Shown here: positions 8,530 through 18,500 of the stretch, in pieces | Layout of the letters: each line of letters begins with the position of its first letter | Numbering within the stretch: position 1 is the stretch's first letter | Assembly (NCBI GenBank): GCA_021774785.1 | Contig: JAJFIQ010000019.1 | Coordinates: 248,001-312,000, forward strand | Direction: 5' to 3' | Origin: Emcibacter sp. | GTDB taxonomy: Bacteria > Pseudomonadota > Alphaproteobacteria > Sphingomonadales > Emcibacteraceae | DNA length: 64,000 bases | Made by a program: the position numbers and the translations under genes | Notes under the pieces: model-generated | Told to the model about the DNA's origin: nothing | The model's input: the letters and a program-made list of their open reading frames with translations, nothing else | The model's database searches: none

Positions 8530-9362
8530 AATCTTACTTCTTCACCATTCTCGCGCATGAACCTTAAGGTCTTGCTGTTGTCCCGCTTGGCATATCGCCA
8601 GCCGTTTTCGTCGGTCAACAGGTCATGATGCAGATATATGGGGGTGTCATAGCCCAGCAGGAATTGTAATAACCGATGCAGGTGTGTGGCATGGAACAGG
8701 TCCTTGCCCCTGATCACATGGCTGATATTTTGCAGATGGTCATCGACCACCACGGACAGATGGTAACTGGTGGGAATATCCTTGCGGGCCAGTACGGCAT
8801 CGCCTAACAGGATATCAGGTTCGGCGATCAGTTCTCCGGCTCTCAAGTCAGTCCATGTCAGCTTTTCACTACCCTGCAAAGCAAGGGCTTTTGCCATATC
8901 CAGACGCAGGGCATAGGGTGTACCCTTATCAAGTCGGGATTGCCTCTCGTCTGCTGTCAGCCTGCGGCAGGTTCCGGGGTATAGCGGCCCTTCCGAACTA
9001 TGGGCGGCGCGGCCAGATTCTTCGATCTCTCGTTGAATATCTTTTCTTGTGCAGAAACAAAGGTATAGAAGACCTTTCTGATCTAAAACATTTAATGCAT
9101 CATCATAATCACTCATATGGTCGGATTGCCGACGGACTGGGGTTTCCCAAGTCAGGCCAATCCATTTCATGTCTTCATATATGGCATCTTCATATTCCGG
9201 CTTACAGCGGCCCTGATCAATGTTTTCGATTCTGAGCAGGAAACGGCCCTCATGCTTCAGGGCAAAATCATAGGCGAGCTTTGCTGAAAAGGCATGGCCC
9301 AGATGTAGATGTCCCGTTGGGCTGGGGGCAAAGCGGGTGATGACCTGTTGAGTATTATTCAT
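8526..9362 (-). CDS. gluQ: Glutamyl-Q tRNA(Asp) synthetase
   Basis: A truncated glutamyl-tRNA synthetase paralogue of 278 residues lacking the anticodon-binding domain. It attaches glutamate to queuosine in tRNA-Asp. It has the HIGH-like HLHLGHAF near the N-terminus, the zinc ligands CFC followed by YPGTC, and the KMSKS-equivalent AKRDNSKT near the C-terminus. I chose the ATG at 9362 (MNNTQQVITRFAPSPTG) because the 19-codon extension in the ORF track has no ribosome site. The end overlaps alaX by four bases. Confidence 0.92.
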   Translation of the reverse strand: MNNTQQVITRFAPSPTGHLHLGHAFSAKLAYDFALKHEGRFLLRIENIDQGRCKPEYEDAIYEDMKWIGLTWETPVRRQSDHMSDYDDALNVLDQKGLLYLCFCTRKDIQREIEESGRAAHSSEGPLYPGTCRRLTADERQSRLDKGTPYALRLDMAKALALQGSEKLTWTDLRAGELIAEPDILLGDAVLARKDIPTSYHLSVVVDDHLQNISHVIRGKDLFHATHLHRLLQFLLGYDTPIYLHHDLLTDENGWRYAKRDNSKTLRFMRENGEEVRF

Positions 9363-9465
9363 ATTACTTAGTTTACGATGCCTATTAAAATGCGCAAGAA
9401 ATAATTCGGTATTAACCATAATGATGTTATACTGGTTTCGATGAGAGATATTAGAGGAGATTTAA

Positions 9466-10056
9466 CTGCCCCTGTCTCATGAACATGATGTTCGTAATGT
9501 TTCGTTGGATGCCTGTCCCGCGCTGGTATTGAATGCGGATTTCAGGCCCTTGAGCTATTTTCCCCTATCACTCTGGTGTTGGCAGGATGTGATCAAGGCG
9601 GTTTATCTGGACCGGGTGATCGTTATCGAGGAATATGACAAGGTTGTTCATTCCACATCATCAGAAATAAAACTGCCCAGTGTCATATCTCTGAAAGAAT
9701 ATATCTCCCCCGGGGCCTTTCCCAGTTTCACAAGATTCAACCTGTTTCTGCGTGATCGTTTTACTTGTCAATATTGTGGCTTCATTGCCGGTAACGGGCG
9801 GGAACTGACCTTTGACCATGTGACCCCCAGGCGTATGGGTGGTCGGACAACATGGGAAAATATCACGGCGGCCTGTCCACCCTGCAATCTCAGAAAGGGT
9901 GGTCGTACGCCGAAAGAGGCTGGTATGAGGCTGCGCTCTAAACCCCATCGGCCCACTATTTATGCCATGCAGAATATCGGACGATCTTACCCGCCAAACT
10001 ACCTCCATGACAGCTGGCGGGATTTTTTATATTGGGATACAGAGCTGGAAATATGA
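9466..10056 (+). CDS. HNH endonuclease family protein
   Basis: An HNH nuclease-fold protein. A zinc knuckle (FTCQYCGF) precedes the HNH core (LTFDHVTPRRMGGRTTWENI) and a second Cys pair (CPPCN). The conserved N-terminal block CPALVLNADFRPLSYFPLSLW marks a widespread chromosomal family rather than a homing or phage nuclease; its role is unknown. The start is uncertain. The only good ribosome site (AGAGGAGA) is followed by an in-frame CTG at 9466, after an in-frame TAA. The TTG at 9505 given by the ORF track has no ribosome site and would cut close to the conserved block. Confidence 0.85.
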   Translation: MPLSHEHDVRNVSLDACPALVLNADFRPLSYFPLSLWCWQDVIKAVYLDRVIVIEEYDKVVHSTSSEIKLPSVISLKEYISPGAFPSFTRFNLFLRDRFTCQYCGFIAGNGRELTFDHVTPRRMGGRTTWENITAACPPCNLRKGGRTPKEAGMRLRSKPHRPTIYAMQNIGRSYPPNYLHDSWRDFLYWDTELEI

Positions 10057-10059
10057 GCG

Positions 10060-10620
10060 TTATACCCGCTCGGCAACCTTGATAACCGTTTTGCAGCCAA
10101 ATTTTATCAGATTGGATAATATTGTGTAACCGGGTGCTTCGTGGGCGCCGTGATCCACGGCAATTTCACGATGTTCAACTTCTTCCAGACGGAATTTTTC
10201 CAGCTCGTCGGCAAGGGTGTTTTCATCTTCATCCAACTGTTCTATCTGATCGGCATAATGATCATCTATCACTGTTTCAACGGCTTCAGTGCAGACCATG
10301 GCGGCTTTTTCACCCAGCAAAGCCGTGCCTGCGCCAAGGGCAAAGCCTGCCACATGCCAGAAAGGTGTCAGCAGGGAAGGGCGCGCGCCCCGGTCCCGGA
10401 TCAAGTCATTAAACCGCTCCAGATGAACGTCTTCCTGTTCTTTCATATGTTTGATGGTGTCGCTCATGGGGTGTTTGTCGCCCATAATTGCTAACTGGCC
10501 CTGATAAATACGCACGGCCCCATATTCCCCCGCATGATCCACACGCAGGAATCTGTCAATCATCTGTTCCTTATTCAAGGCTCCCGGATAGGGTGGTTTC
10601 TGATTAGTTGGCTTTGGCAT
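10060..10620 (-). CDS. coq7: 3-demethoxyubiquinol 3-hydroxylase (COQ7 family)
   Basis: A 186-residue di-iron hydroxylase for the C6/C5 step late in ubiquinone synthesis, membrane-associated. Di-iron ligand motifs are visible: RVDHAGEYGA near residue 29, EQEDVHLERF near residue 87, and EVEHREIAVDHGAHEAPGY near residue 153. The start lies inside the dsbB coding end (17-base overlap), so the two are probably translated from one transcript. Presence of COQ7 rather than UbiF indicates a typical alphaproteobacterial ubiquinone route. Confidence 0.93.
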   Translation of the reverse strand: MPKPTNQKPPYPGALNKEQMIDRFLRVDHAGEYGAVRIYQGQLAIMGDKHPMSDTIKHMKEQEDVHLERFNDLIRDRGARPSLLTPFWHVAGFALGAGTALLGEKAAMVCTEAVETVIDDHYADQIEQLDEDENTLADELEKFRLEEVEHREIAVDHGAHEAPGYTILSNLIKFGCKTVIKVAERV

Positions 10621-11137
10621 TATTCTTCCTGAATTTGCTGGCGAGGGCTAAGGCTACGAACAAGCCGACGGCGAAGGAAATCAATAAATTATAGCCAGCC
10701 ATGGATATGCCGAACATTTCCCATGCGATTTCATCACAAAGAACGATTTTGGCTTCCATCATGCTATCAAAAAGCGATTCCATGTCCGCATCCTGATTAA
10801 TACCCGCAGAGGTGCAGGTATCCGGCCCTTTCCACCATTTTTGCTCGACACCGGTATGATAACCGGCGGCAATGATGCTAACGTCAAGGGCCAGTGCCGT
10901 TGCCCACCCCATAATAGTAGCCGTATTTTTGAGAAGCAAACCTATCCCCGAAATGCCAAGAATCGCAAAATGAACATAGCGTTGTGTCCAGCAAAGATCA
11001 CAAGGTTCAATGCCACCGATATATTGAAAGCCATAGGCCCCTGCAAGCAGGGATGTGGACATCAGAAATGCCAGAGCCAGAGGGTTTCTCCAGAAAAAGC
11101 AGATCAGAAGCATAATGGGTTTTTTATTGTTTAACAT
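10604..11137 (-). CDS. dsbB: Disulfide bond formation protein DsbB
   Basis: An inner-membrane quinone reductase of 177 residues that reoxidises DsbA. Four hydrophobic segments are seen. The first redox pair is in EPCDLCWTQRY (about residue 45). The second periplasmic pair is formed by the Cys in PDTCTSAG and the one in VLCDEI. It sits directly upstream of and overlapping coq7, a logical pairing because DsbB uses ubiquinone, although co-regulation is inference. Confidence 0.88.
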   Translation of the reverse strand: MLNNKKPIMLLICFFWRNPLALAFLMSTSLLAGAYGFQYIGGIEPCDLCWTQRYVHFAILGISGIGLLLKNTATIMGWATALALDVSIIAAGYHTGVEQKWWKGPDTCTSAGINQDADMESLFDSMMEAKIVLCDEIAWEMFGISMAGYNLLISFAVGLFVALALASKFRKNNAKAN

Positions 11138-11208
11138 GTTTCTAAACTTGATTATTTATGTCAGGATACTGGCTATAGGAAATAGATCAACAGGAAAACA
11201 ATATTAAC

Positions 11209-11922
11209 ATGGAAAATATGCTTAACAAAGATTTGGATTGGGATTTAATCAGGGATAGTTTGCGCGACAGAAACCACCATGTGGCCTCCGAAATTTTTAA
11301 TGCGGATATTGCGGAAAAAATAACTGATTGCATGATGACCAAAGTCCCGTGGCAGATTGCTTTCCGGCAGGGTGAAAAAGATGTCACTGTAAGCCCACAG
11401 GAACTACGGGCATGGACAGCGGAACAAAATGCAGCCTTTCATAAAAATCTGATCACTCAGGCCCAGAAAGAATATCAATTTTATTATAACCGTTATCCTA
11501 TGATTGATGCCTATGTGGCGGGGCGGGAACCGGGATTGTACCTGCATGAGGTTACAGAGTATCTCAACAGCGAAAATTTTCTGAAATTTGCCCGTCATAT
11601 TACGGGGGACGATGAAATCCGGAAATCCGAGACACAAGCCACATGCTATATTCCCGGTAATTTCCTTAAACTTCATAATGATTTCAGAACCAAGGAAACC
11701 GACCGCAGGTATGCGCTGGTGTTCAATATGTCCCGGCACTGGATTTCAGACTGGGGCGGATTGTTGCAACTGGTTGATGACAACAGGGTTGTTGAAACCG
11801 TGGTTCCGACCTTTAACAGCGTATCCATCTTAAGGCTGCCACAACTGCATCAGGTTTCTTATGTTGCCCCCTATGCCACGGAAAGCCGTTTTGCCATTAC
11901 CGCCTGGCTTCGTGCAGACTAG
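11209..11922 (+). CDS. 2OG-Fe(II) oxygenase, prolyl-hydroxylase-like
   Basis: A 237-residue dioxygenase of the prolyl 4-hydroxylase-like superfamily. The iron triad is the HxD in KLHNDFR (about residue 157) and a distal His in QLHQVSYV. The 2-oxoglutarate Arg is in SRFAITAWLRAD at the C-terminus. It lies between dsbB (divergent) and a convergent yqaA whose stop codon it shares in a CTAG. The N-terminal 100 residues carry no domain I recognise. The substrate could be a protein prolyl residue or a small molecule. Confidence 0.8.
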   Translation: MENMLNKDLDWDLIRDSLRDRNHHVASEIFNADIAEKITDCMMTKVPWQIAFRQGEKDVTVSPQELRAWTAEQNAAFHKNLITQAQKEYQFYYNRYPMIDAYVAGREPGLYLHEVTEYLNSENFLKFARHITGDDEIRKSETQATCYIPGNFLKLHNDFRTKETDRRYALVFNMSRHWISDWGGLLQLVDDNRVVETVVPTFNSVSILRLPQLHQVSYVAPYATESRFAITAWLRAD

Positions 11923-12497
11923 ATATATTTCAGGGCAAGGAAACTGCCAAATAGCAGGGCGAAAAAAAGCAGGGTCAACAGGCCCAGTCTTTTTTCGATG
12001 AATTCCCGGATCGGGGCACCGTATTTCCACAGCAAGGCCGCCACAAGGAAGAAGCGGGCGGTGCGGGACAGGGCGCTGGCGATTATGAAGGTTGGCAGTG
12101 GCATTTCTGTCATGCCGCTGGCGATGGTAAAGACCTTGTAGGGTACCGGTGAAAATCCGGCCAAGCTGACGATCCATGCCCCCCATTCATTATATTTGGC
12201 CTGAAACCAGATAAATTTTTCCTGCATATGGTAAAAATCAATGATCGGCTGTCCCACCGCATCGAACAGGGCATAGCCAATATAATAGCCAAATATGCCA
12301 CCAAAAATTGATGAAATTGAACAGACCAGTGCGATACGCCATGCCCGTGTCGGGGCGGCGAGAACCATGGGAATTAAGAGAACATCAGGTGGAATGGGAA
12401 AGAAAGAACTTTCGGTGAATGACAATGCGGCTAATATCCACAGGGCCTTTGGGTGTTCGGATTTTTCCAGCGTCCAGTTGTATAGGCTTCTTAACAT
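11919..12497 (-). CDS. YqaA/DedA-type (VTT domain) membrane protein
   Basis: A 192-residue inner-membrane protein with about five hydrophobic segments and the SNARE-associated/VTT core, including the re-entrant loop SFFPIPPDVLLIPMVLA and the later LAGFSPVPYKVFTIASGM. DedA/VTT proteins are linked to lipid flipping and membrane-potential maintenance. The length and the N-terminal EKSEHPKALW fit the YqaA subgroup. The ATG follows GAGGGAACC. The 3' end overlaps the oxygenase gene by four bases. Confidence 0.85.
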   Translation of the reverse strand: MLRSLYNWTLEKSEHPKALWILAALSFTESSFFPIPPDVLLIPMVLAAPTRAWRIALVCSISSIFGGIFGYYIGYALFDAVGQPIIDFYHMQEKFIWFQAKYNEWGAWIVSLAGFSPVPYKVFTIASGMTEMPLPTFIIASALSRTARFFLVAALLWKYGAPIREFIEKRLGLLTLLFFALLFGSFLALKYI

Positions 12498-12663
12498 GGT
12501 TCCCTCAATTTATGATTATGGCAGCATCATTACAGTATTTTCATCCAAGAAAAAACTATTTATCGGGAAATTGATTTTTTGTCATCTTGAGACTTGACCC
12601 TGTGAAAGTCGGCGTTATTATGCAGCTCACCTTTCCCGGTGCTAATTGCAGCATCTATACAGA

Positions 12664-12749
12664 GCCCCTGTGGCGGAATTGGTAGACGCGCTGGATTCAA
12701 AATCCAGTGTCCTTTGGACGTGTCGGTTCGATTCCGACTGGGGGCACCA
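12664..12749 (+). tRNA. tRNA-Leu (anticodon CAA)
   Basis: An 86-nt tRNA with an acceptor stem GCCCCTG paired to TGGGGGC, a D-arm, an anticodon stem-loop CTGGA-TTCAAAA-TCCAG (anticodon CAA, reading UUG), a long class-II variable arm, the T-loop GGTTCGATTCC and an encoded CCA. The long variable arm and anticodon identify leucine. It is followed directly by a region of decayed coding sequence. Confidence 0.97.
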
Positions 12750-12787
12750 CACTTTACCATATGGATTTCTTGGATTATTATCCTAAA

Positions 12788-13446
12788 TCAATTGCACCCG
12801 AACTCACGGAAGCAATAGGCCTTATTATTATGCCACTTAGAAGCTTGGAGATAGCCATTCCGCTCATCTGCCAAGCGCTTGGTTATAATAACCTTGACCG
12901 TGTACACACTTCCTTCGCTCTTATTGTGAAAAACATATTCCTCAATAAATCCTGGCCTGAGCCTCCCTACGGGAAATCTAATAAATCCTAGATGATCATT
13001 ATCGCTGGCAGTATCGCGCTCCTGAAGTTGTATATGATGAGCTCTATTCGTCGGCAAATTCCATGACATATGTATAGGAAGTTTTTGCCCGTTCGAAATT
13101 GAGACGGAATCGGAACCCGTCCACGCCGGCGGCTACTGCCCTATATTGTTCAGCCAAATTAGCAAGTCATCATCACCAGCCACAATGTCTGAACCCAATA
13201 AGTGATCAAAGCTCACGCCTGCGCCTCTCAATGCACCAACAGTCAACGTACCCCAATGCCGACAGCCTTTCTGCCAACCTTACTCACCAACATATCTAGA
13301 GTATTAAAGTAGCCATATCTGTCCCCGTCGATACCGCTATGCGACGTCACAATACTATAGTAACCATTGCCCACATCTACCAGCACAAAGCTTTTCTCAG
13401 GCGAGTTATCGCATTGAAATTGATTGATTATAAATATAAGTATAAC
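12788..13446 (-). pseudogene. Decayed coding remnant downstream of tRNA-Leu
   Basis: Minus-strand reading gives a chain of protein-like segments broken by frameshifts. They are SFVLVDVGNGYYSIVTSHSG, then (shifted frame) VGALRGAGVSFDHLLGSDIV, then (shifted) LAEQYRAVAAGVDGFRFRLN ending MEFADE-stop, then a 93-codon ORF (12788-13069). No start codon is found for the first segment. At least two single-base shifts would be needed to join the first three. I do not recognise the family. Location at a tRNA 3' end suggests a relic of an integrated element, but no integrase is present. Confidence 0.5.
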
Positions 13447-13625
13447 CTATTAGATTTGTGACTTTTTATTTATAACTAAATAAAATAATAATTCTTCTAA
13501 GACGAGTAACCCAACATAAAACAAAGGGGCTAAATCACTGTTGTCACACTTAAGTTATGAAAAAACAGGATGAATCATCTTTTATGATATATTGATTTCT
13601 GGTCATCTGTCTGTCATGCTATCTC
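13447..13625. other. AT-rich gap upstream of the barrel-like gene
   Basis: About 180 bases of AT-rich sequence with stop codons in all frames. It presumably holds the promoter for the gene at 13626. No clear hairpin or RNA gene is seen. Confidence 0.4.
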
Positions 13626-14366
13626 ATGAAAAATATTTTAAAAATTAGAATATTATTATTTTTATTGATAATGAGTAGTGTATTTCAAGCCATACCTATG
13701 TCTTATGCTTATGCGAAGGGCGGGGGGGTTATTGATATAAATATTTATCCCCTGTTAACCGATGTTAAAAATGATAATTTTTTGACGGTTAATGCGGCGC
13801 AGAAATTCAATGACCGTCTTTCTTATTTCGGTTTCATAAATTTTGGCAAGAAACAGTCCGCCAATAGTTCAAACACAGACATAATTTATTATACAGAGCA
13901 GAATTTAAGATGGAAAATATCTGATAATTCCCCCCTTGACTTAACGATACAGATAAATTTCCGGTCCGGCGCGGATAATGACAGATACCGACTTGGCGTT
14001 AGGTGGCGTTTAAGTGATACAGAAGGGATTTCGGGCATATTCAGGAAATTAAACTTATCCTACGCCATCAACCTACATGGGGTCCAGTTTGATAAAGAGG
14101 ATTCCTATGTCTGGCAGCTTGAACATTCTTTTAGAATGACTTTTCCCTATATTTCTGACCGGCTATATTTGGCGGGCTTTATGGATCATACTTTTAATCA
14201 GACTTTGCCACAGAATTTTCCCTCTAGCCCTATCGTTGGTGAGGCGCAGCTCGGTTTTAAAATATTTGATAATTTTTATGCCATCGCAGAGTATCGTATA
14301 AATGATTTTCGCCGAACGGAGGTTGATAATCTGGCGGTGGGTATTGAATATAAATCCGTTTGGTAA
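13626..14366 (+). CDS. Probable outer-membrane beta-barrel protein
   Basis: A 246-residue protein with a signal peptide (residues 1-30, ending SYAYAKG) followed by alternating polar/hydrophobic strands throughout. It contains repeated aromatic girdle-like residues (DRLSYFGFINFG, YTEQNLRWKI, DNFYAIAEYRINDF) and ends with an aromatic residue (W). These are signs of a small outer-membrane beta-barrel of 8-12 strands. I do not recognise a named family. The codon use is AT-rich compared with neighbours. The next gene follows within 15 bases with its own AGGAG site, so the two may be co-transcribed. Confidence 0.6.
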   Translation: MKNILKIRILLFLLIMSSVFQAIPMSYAYAKGGGVIDINIYPLLTDVKNDNFLTVNAAQKFNDRLSYFGFINFGKKQSANSSNTDIIYYTEQNLRWKISDNSPLDLTIQINFRSGADNDRYRLGVRWRLSDTEGISGIFRKLNLSYAINLHGVQFDKEDSYVWQLEHSFRMTFPYISDRLYLAGFMDHTFNQTLPQNFPSSPIVGEAQLGFKIFDNFYAIAEYRINDFRRTEVDNLAVGIEYKSVW

Positions 14367-14380
14367 AAAAGGAGTATTGT

Positions 14381-14995
14381 ATGAGTGCCCCAATATTTAA
14401 GGCAATTTTTGGTGAAGATTGGGATAAATTACCAGAGGTTATGAAACAACATTACGCCAACCGTCCTCACGGCGATGACCTAAGTGTAGCCGAAGGCGTT
14501 ATGACTGTTGAGAGTTCTCCGATGATCCGCGCTTTAAAGCCGTTATTCAGGTTAATGGGGACGCTTGTACCATATGAGGGCGTAGATATCCCGGTAACGG
14601 TGCATTATCGGTCTATGCCCGACAGTGATGGCTATATTCTGGACCGCATGTTTCATTTTCCAGGACGTGCGCCCTATAATTATCGTTCTACCATGTATCC
14701 TGTGGAAGGAAGTCAGGTGGCGGAAGTCATGCGGGCCGGATTATGCTGGCGGGCCTTGATGAGTTGGCGTGATGGTAAAGTGCGTATGGAACATAAGGGG
14801 TATGGTTTCAGGGTTTTTAGAAAAATAATACCTTTCCCCATAGACTTTTTGTTTGGCAAGGTTTATGCGGAGGAAACACCCATAAGTAATGATGAGTTTT
14901 CCATAATGATGGCGATCAATCATCCGTGGACTGGAAAAGTTTATGGTTACAGTGGTACGTTTAAAATAATTCAAAAATGTGAAAGTAAAGAGTAA
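14381..14995 (+). CDS. DUF4166 domain protein
   Basis: A 204-residue soluble protein that matches the DUF4166 pattern: an opening FKAIFGEDWDKLPEVMKQHY, then ALKPLFRLMGTLVPYEGVDIPVTV, and the paired motif FHFPGRAPYNYRSTMYPVEG. Function is unknown; in other bacteria the domain is sometimes fused to NAD-binding domains. I chose ATG 14381 because AGGAG lies just upstream; the ORF-track start is seven codons earlier. The stop TAA overlaps the start of phnA by one base. Confidence 0.75.
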   Translation: MSAPIFKAIFGEDWDKLPEVMKQHYANRPHGDDLSVAEGVMTVESSPMIRALKPLFRLMGTLVPYEGVDIPVTVHYRSMPDSDGYILDRMFHFPGRAPYNYRSTMYPVEGSQVAEVMRAGLCWRALMSWRDGKVRMEHKGYGFRVFRKIIPFPIDFLFGKVYAEETPISNDEFSIMMAINHPWTGKVYGYSGTFKIIQKCESKE

Positions 14996-15573
14996 TGAGC
15001 GTTGAACAGGAACTTCAGACACGGGCAGAGTCCAAATGTGAATTATGCGGGGCGGAAGAAGGTCTTGGCATTTATGACGTCCCGCCAACCTCTGATGGCT
15101 CTGCGGATCAGGCGGTGCTTATCTGTGGCATTTGCCGCACACAAATCGAAGACCCGACAAAGGCTGATGCAAATCACTGGCGTTGCCTGAATGACAGTAT
15201 GTGGACTCCGGTACCAGCGGTTCAGGTCATGGCTTGGCGTATGCTTGATCGTTTGCGCGGAGAGGGCTGGCCTCAGGATTTACTGGATATGCTCTATCTG
15301 GAAGAGGATGTCATGGCATGGGCGCAGGAGGTCGGGGCAGAAAGTGAAGACGATAGCATCAGGCATCTGGACAGTAACGGTGCTGTATTACAGGCGGGGG
15401 ATACCGTGACTCTGATCAAGGACCTGAATGTCAAAGGGGCGAATTTTACCGCTAAACGGGGAACGGCTGTCCGCAATATTTCACTGGTTCATGATAATGC
15501 GGAACAGATTGAAGGACGTGTAAGCGGACAGCAGATTGTCATCCTGACCCAGTTTGTTAAGAAATCCTCCTAA
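14995..15573 (+). CDS. phnA: PhnA/YjdM-family zinc-ribbon protein
   Basis: A 192-residue protein with an N-terminal zinc ribbon (CELCGAEE near residue 16 and CGICRTQI near residue 45). The C-terminal PhnA domain is shown by DSNGAVLQAGDTVTLIKDLNVKGANFTAKRGT and ends QQIVILTQFVKKS. Despite its name the family is not required for phosphonate breakdown, and its real role is unclear. It is translationally coupled to the DUF4166 gene (TAATG). Its stop shares a CTAA with the convergent efflux pump gene. Confidence 0.85.
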   Translation: MSVEQELQTRAESKCELCGAEEGLGIYDVPPTSDGSADQAVLICGICRTQIEDPTKADANHWRCLNDSMWTPVPAVQVMAWRMLDRLRGEGWPQDLLDMLYLEEDVMAWAQEVGAESEDDSIRHLDSNGAVLQAGDTVTLIKDLNVKGANFTAKRGTAVRNISLVHDNAEQIEGRVSGQQIVILTQFVKKSS

Positions 15574-18500
15574 GCTTTAATAACCTTTCCGTGCCAGAGA
15601 TAAAATATAGCCGGAATGACGATTAATGTGAGCAGGGTTGCACTGGCCATGCCGCCGACCATGGGGGCGGCGATCCTTTGCATGACCTCTGACCCGGTGC
15701 CGCTGCCCAGCATTATTGGTAAAAGCCCCACAAAGATGGTTACAACTGTCATCAATAACGGTCTGAGCCTCATGAGCGCCCCTTCGGTTACGGCAGCGCG
15801 TATGTCGGCGCGGTCTATTTCCGGCTTTTCGTCCCGGATGTTTTTCAGGGCGGTATTGAGGAATAATATCATCACCACCGCAAGCTCCACCGCAACACCC
15901 GCCAAGGCGATAAAGCCAACGGCAACGGCAATTGACAGGTGAAAATCCAGCATGAACAGCAGCCATATTCCCCCGCTTAAGGCCAGTGGCAGGCTGATCA
16001 GTATGATCGCCACATCACTCATGCTCCGGAATGCCAGATACAGGATAAAGACGATCAACATCAGGGTGATCGGTACGATAAGCACTAGCCGTTCTTTTGC
16101 CCGCTCCATATATTCATATTGCCCTGACCAGCTCAGGGAATAGCCGGTTGGCAAGGTCATTTCCCTATCCACGGCGTTCTGCGCCCGTGATATGTAAGAA
16201 CCAATGTCACCATCAGCCGTATCCACAAAAATCCAGCCATTGAGTTGTGCATTTTCACTGCGGATCATGCCCGGCCCGTCGATGACTTTGATATGGGTGA
16301 TGTCGCCAAGGCGTACATGGGCACCGGCTTTGGTCACAACGGGAATATCGGCAAGCCTTTCAGGGCTGTCCCGCTCATCACGTGGAAAGCGCAGATTGAT
16401 GGGGTAGCGCTCCCGGCCTTCAATGGTTTCTGAAATATTCATGCCGCCCACTGCGGAACGGATGATGTCCTGAATATCAGCCACATTCATGCCATAACGG
16501 GCGGCGGCAGTGCGGTCAATATCAATATCGATATAACGTCCGCCGACGACCCGCTCTGAATAGACTGATGTGGTGCCGGGAACGGTTTGAATGATTTTTT
16601 CCAGATGTTGTCCCAGCTCGGAGATTCGGGTGAGATTCGGGCCGGAAATTTTAAGCCCTATCGGGGTTTTGATGCCCGTCGCCAGCATATCAATGCGGGC
16701 TTTGATGGGCAAAACCCAGGCATTGGTCAGGCCCGGAATATTAACGGCCTTATCAAGTTCTTCGCGAATTTTATCAAGCGTCATGCCGTCCCGCCACTCT
16801 GAACGCGGCTTTAGGCGCACCACGGTTTCAATCATGGTTAAGGGTGCCGGGTCGGTGGCGGTGTCGGCTCGTCCGGCTTTGCCATATGTGGATAGGACTT
16901 CCGGTACGGTCATGATCATACGGTCTGATATTTGCAATAACTGGCGGGCCTTGCCGATGGAAATTCCTGGGAAGCTGTTGGGCATATACAGGAAATCGCC
17001 TTCTGCCAGTGGTGGCATGAACTCACTACCCAGTTGCCGCGCCGGATAGACCGCAGATAGGGCAATGCCCAAGCATAGCATGATGGCGATCTTGGGAAAT
17101 TTCAGGGTCATGTTGAGTATGGGTCTGTACAGCCGCGTCAGGAGGCGGTTAAGCGGGTTTTTATGCTCGGGCCTGATATTGCCCCGGATCAGGTAACCCA
17201 TTAAGACAGGCACCAAAGTAATCGACAACATGGCCGCCGAAGCCATGGCATAGGTCTTGGTATAGGCTAGTGGCTTGAACAGCCGCCCTTCCTGTGCTTC
17301 CAATGCAAAAACAGGCATGAAGCTGACCGTGATAATCAGCAGGGAATAGAATAACACTGGCCCAATCTCGCGGGTGGCTTCACTGATGATTTGCCATCGA
17401 TTTTCCGCCGTGATAGTGGTTTTTTCAAGTTTTTTATGGAGGGATTCTATCATTACAATTGCCGCATCGACCATGGCCCCGATGGCAATGGCAATTCCGC
17501 CCAGAGACATGATATTGGCGTTGATGCCCTGCAAATTCATGATGATATAAGCACATAAAATCCCAAGTGGCAGGGACAAGGCTATCACAAGTGAAGATGA
17601 TAAATGCAACAAGAAAATTGCGCAAACTATTGAAACAACTATAAATTCTTCTATTAATTTTGTGCTTAGGCTATTAATGGCACGGCTGATCAAGCTGGAT
17701 CGGTCATAAATTTCAACCAAATCGACGCCTTGAGGCAGATTTTTTTTCAATATTTCAAGTTTGGCTTTAACATTCTCGATTACCGCCATGGCATTGCCAC
17801 CAAAGCGCATAACGATGATGCCGCCCACGGCTTCGCCTTCACCATTCATATCTGTGACTCCGCGCCGCATTTGCGGGCCGTAGGAGACAGTGGCGATATT
17901 ACGCACCAGAAGTGGCGTACCCTGGGTTCCAGTTCGAACCGGAATATTTCTTATATCATCAAGATTATGAACATACCCGCGCACCCGAACCATATATTCT
18001 GCTTCAGCCATTTCGATGACGCTGCCGCCCACTTCCATATTGCCGCGTTTTATGGCCTCACGAACTTCGGAAAAAGTTAGGTTGAACTGATGCAGTTTTA
18101 GGGGGTCAATCACCACCTGATATTGCTTTACCATTCCGCCAACGGTGGCGACTTCTGCGACCCCGTCAATATTCTGCAATTCAAATTTCAGGAACCAGTT
18201 TTGAAGGGTCGTCAGCTCGGAAATATCATGCTGGCCTGTTCGGTCAACGAGGGCATATTGATAAACCCAGCCGACACCGGTGGCATCGGGGCCAAGTTCG
18301 GGCTTGACGCCTTCGGGCAAAATTCCTGACACCTGATTGAGATATTCCAATACCCGTGACCGTGCCCAATAGGGATCGGTACCGTCCTCAAACAGGATAT
18401 AGACATAACTGTCACCAAAAAAGCTATAGCCCCGTACCGTCGTGGCCTTAGGCACAGCCAGCATGGCAGAGGTCAGCGGATAGGTGACCTGATTTTCGAT

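Noticed and set aside
12707-12991. Plus-strand ORF of 94 codons overlapping tRNA-Leu
   Set aside because: It begins inside the tRNA gene and opposes the decayed minus-strand reading; no ribosome site or family features.
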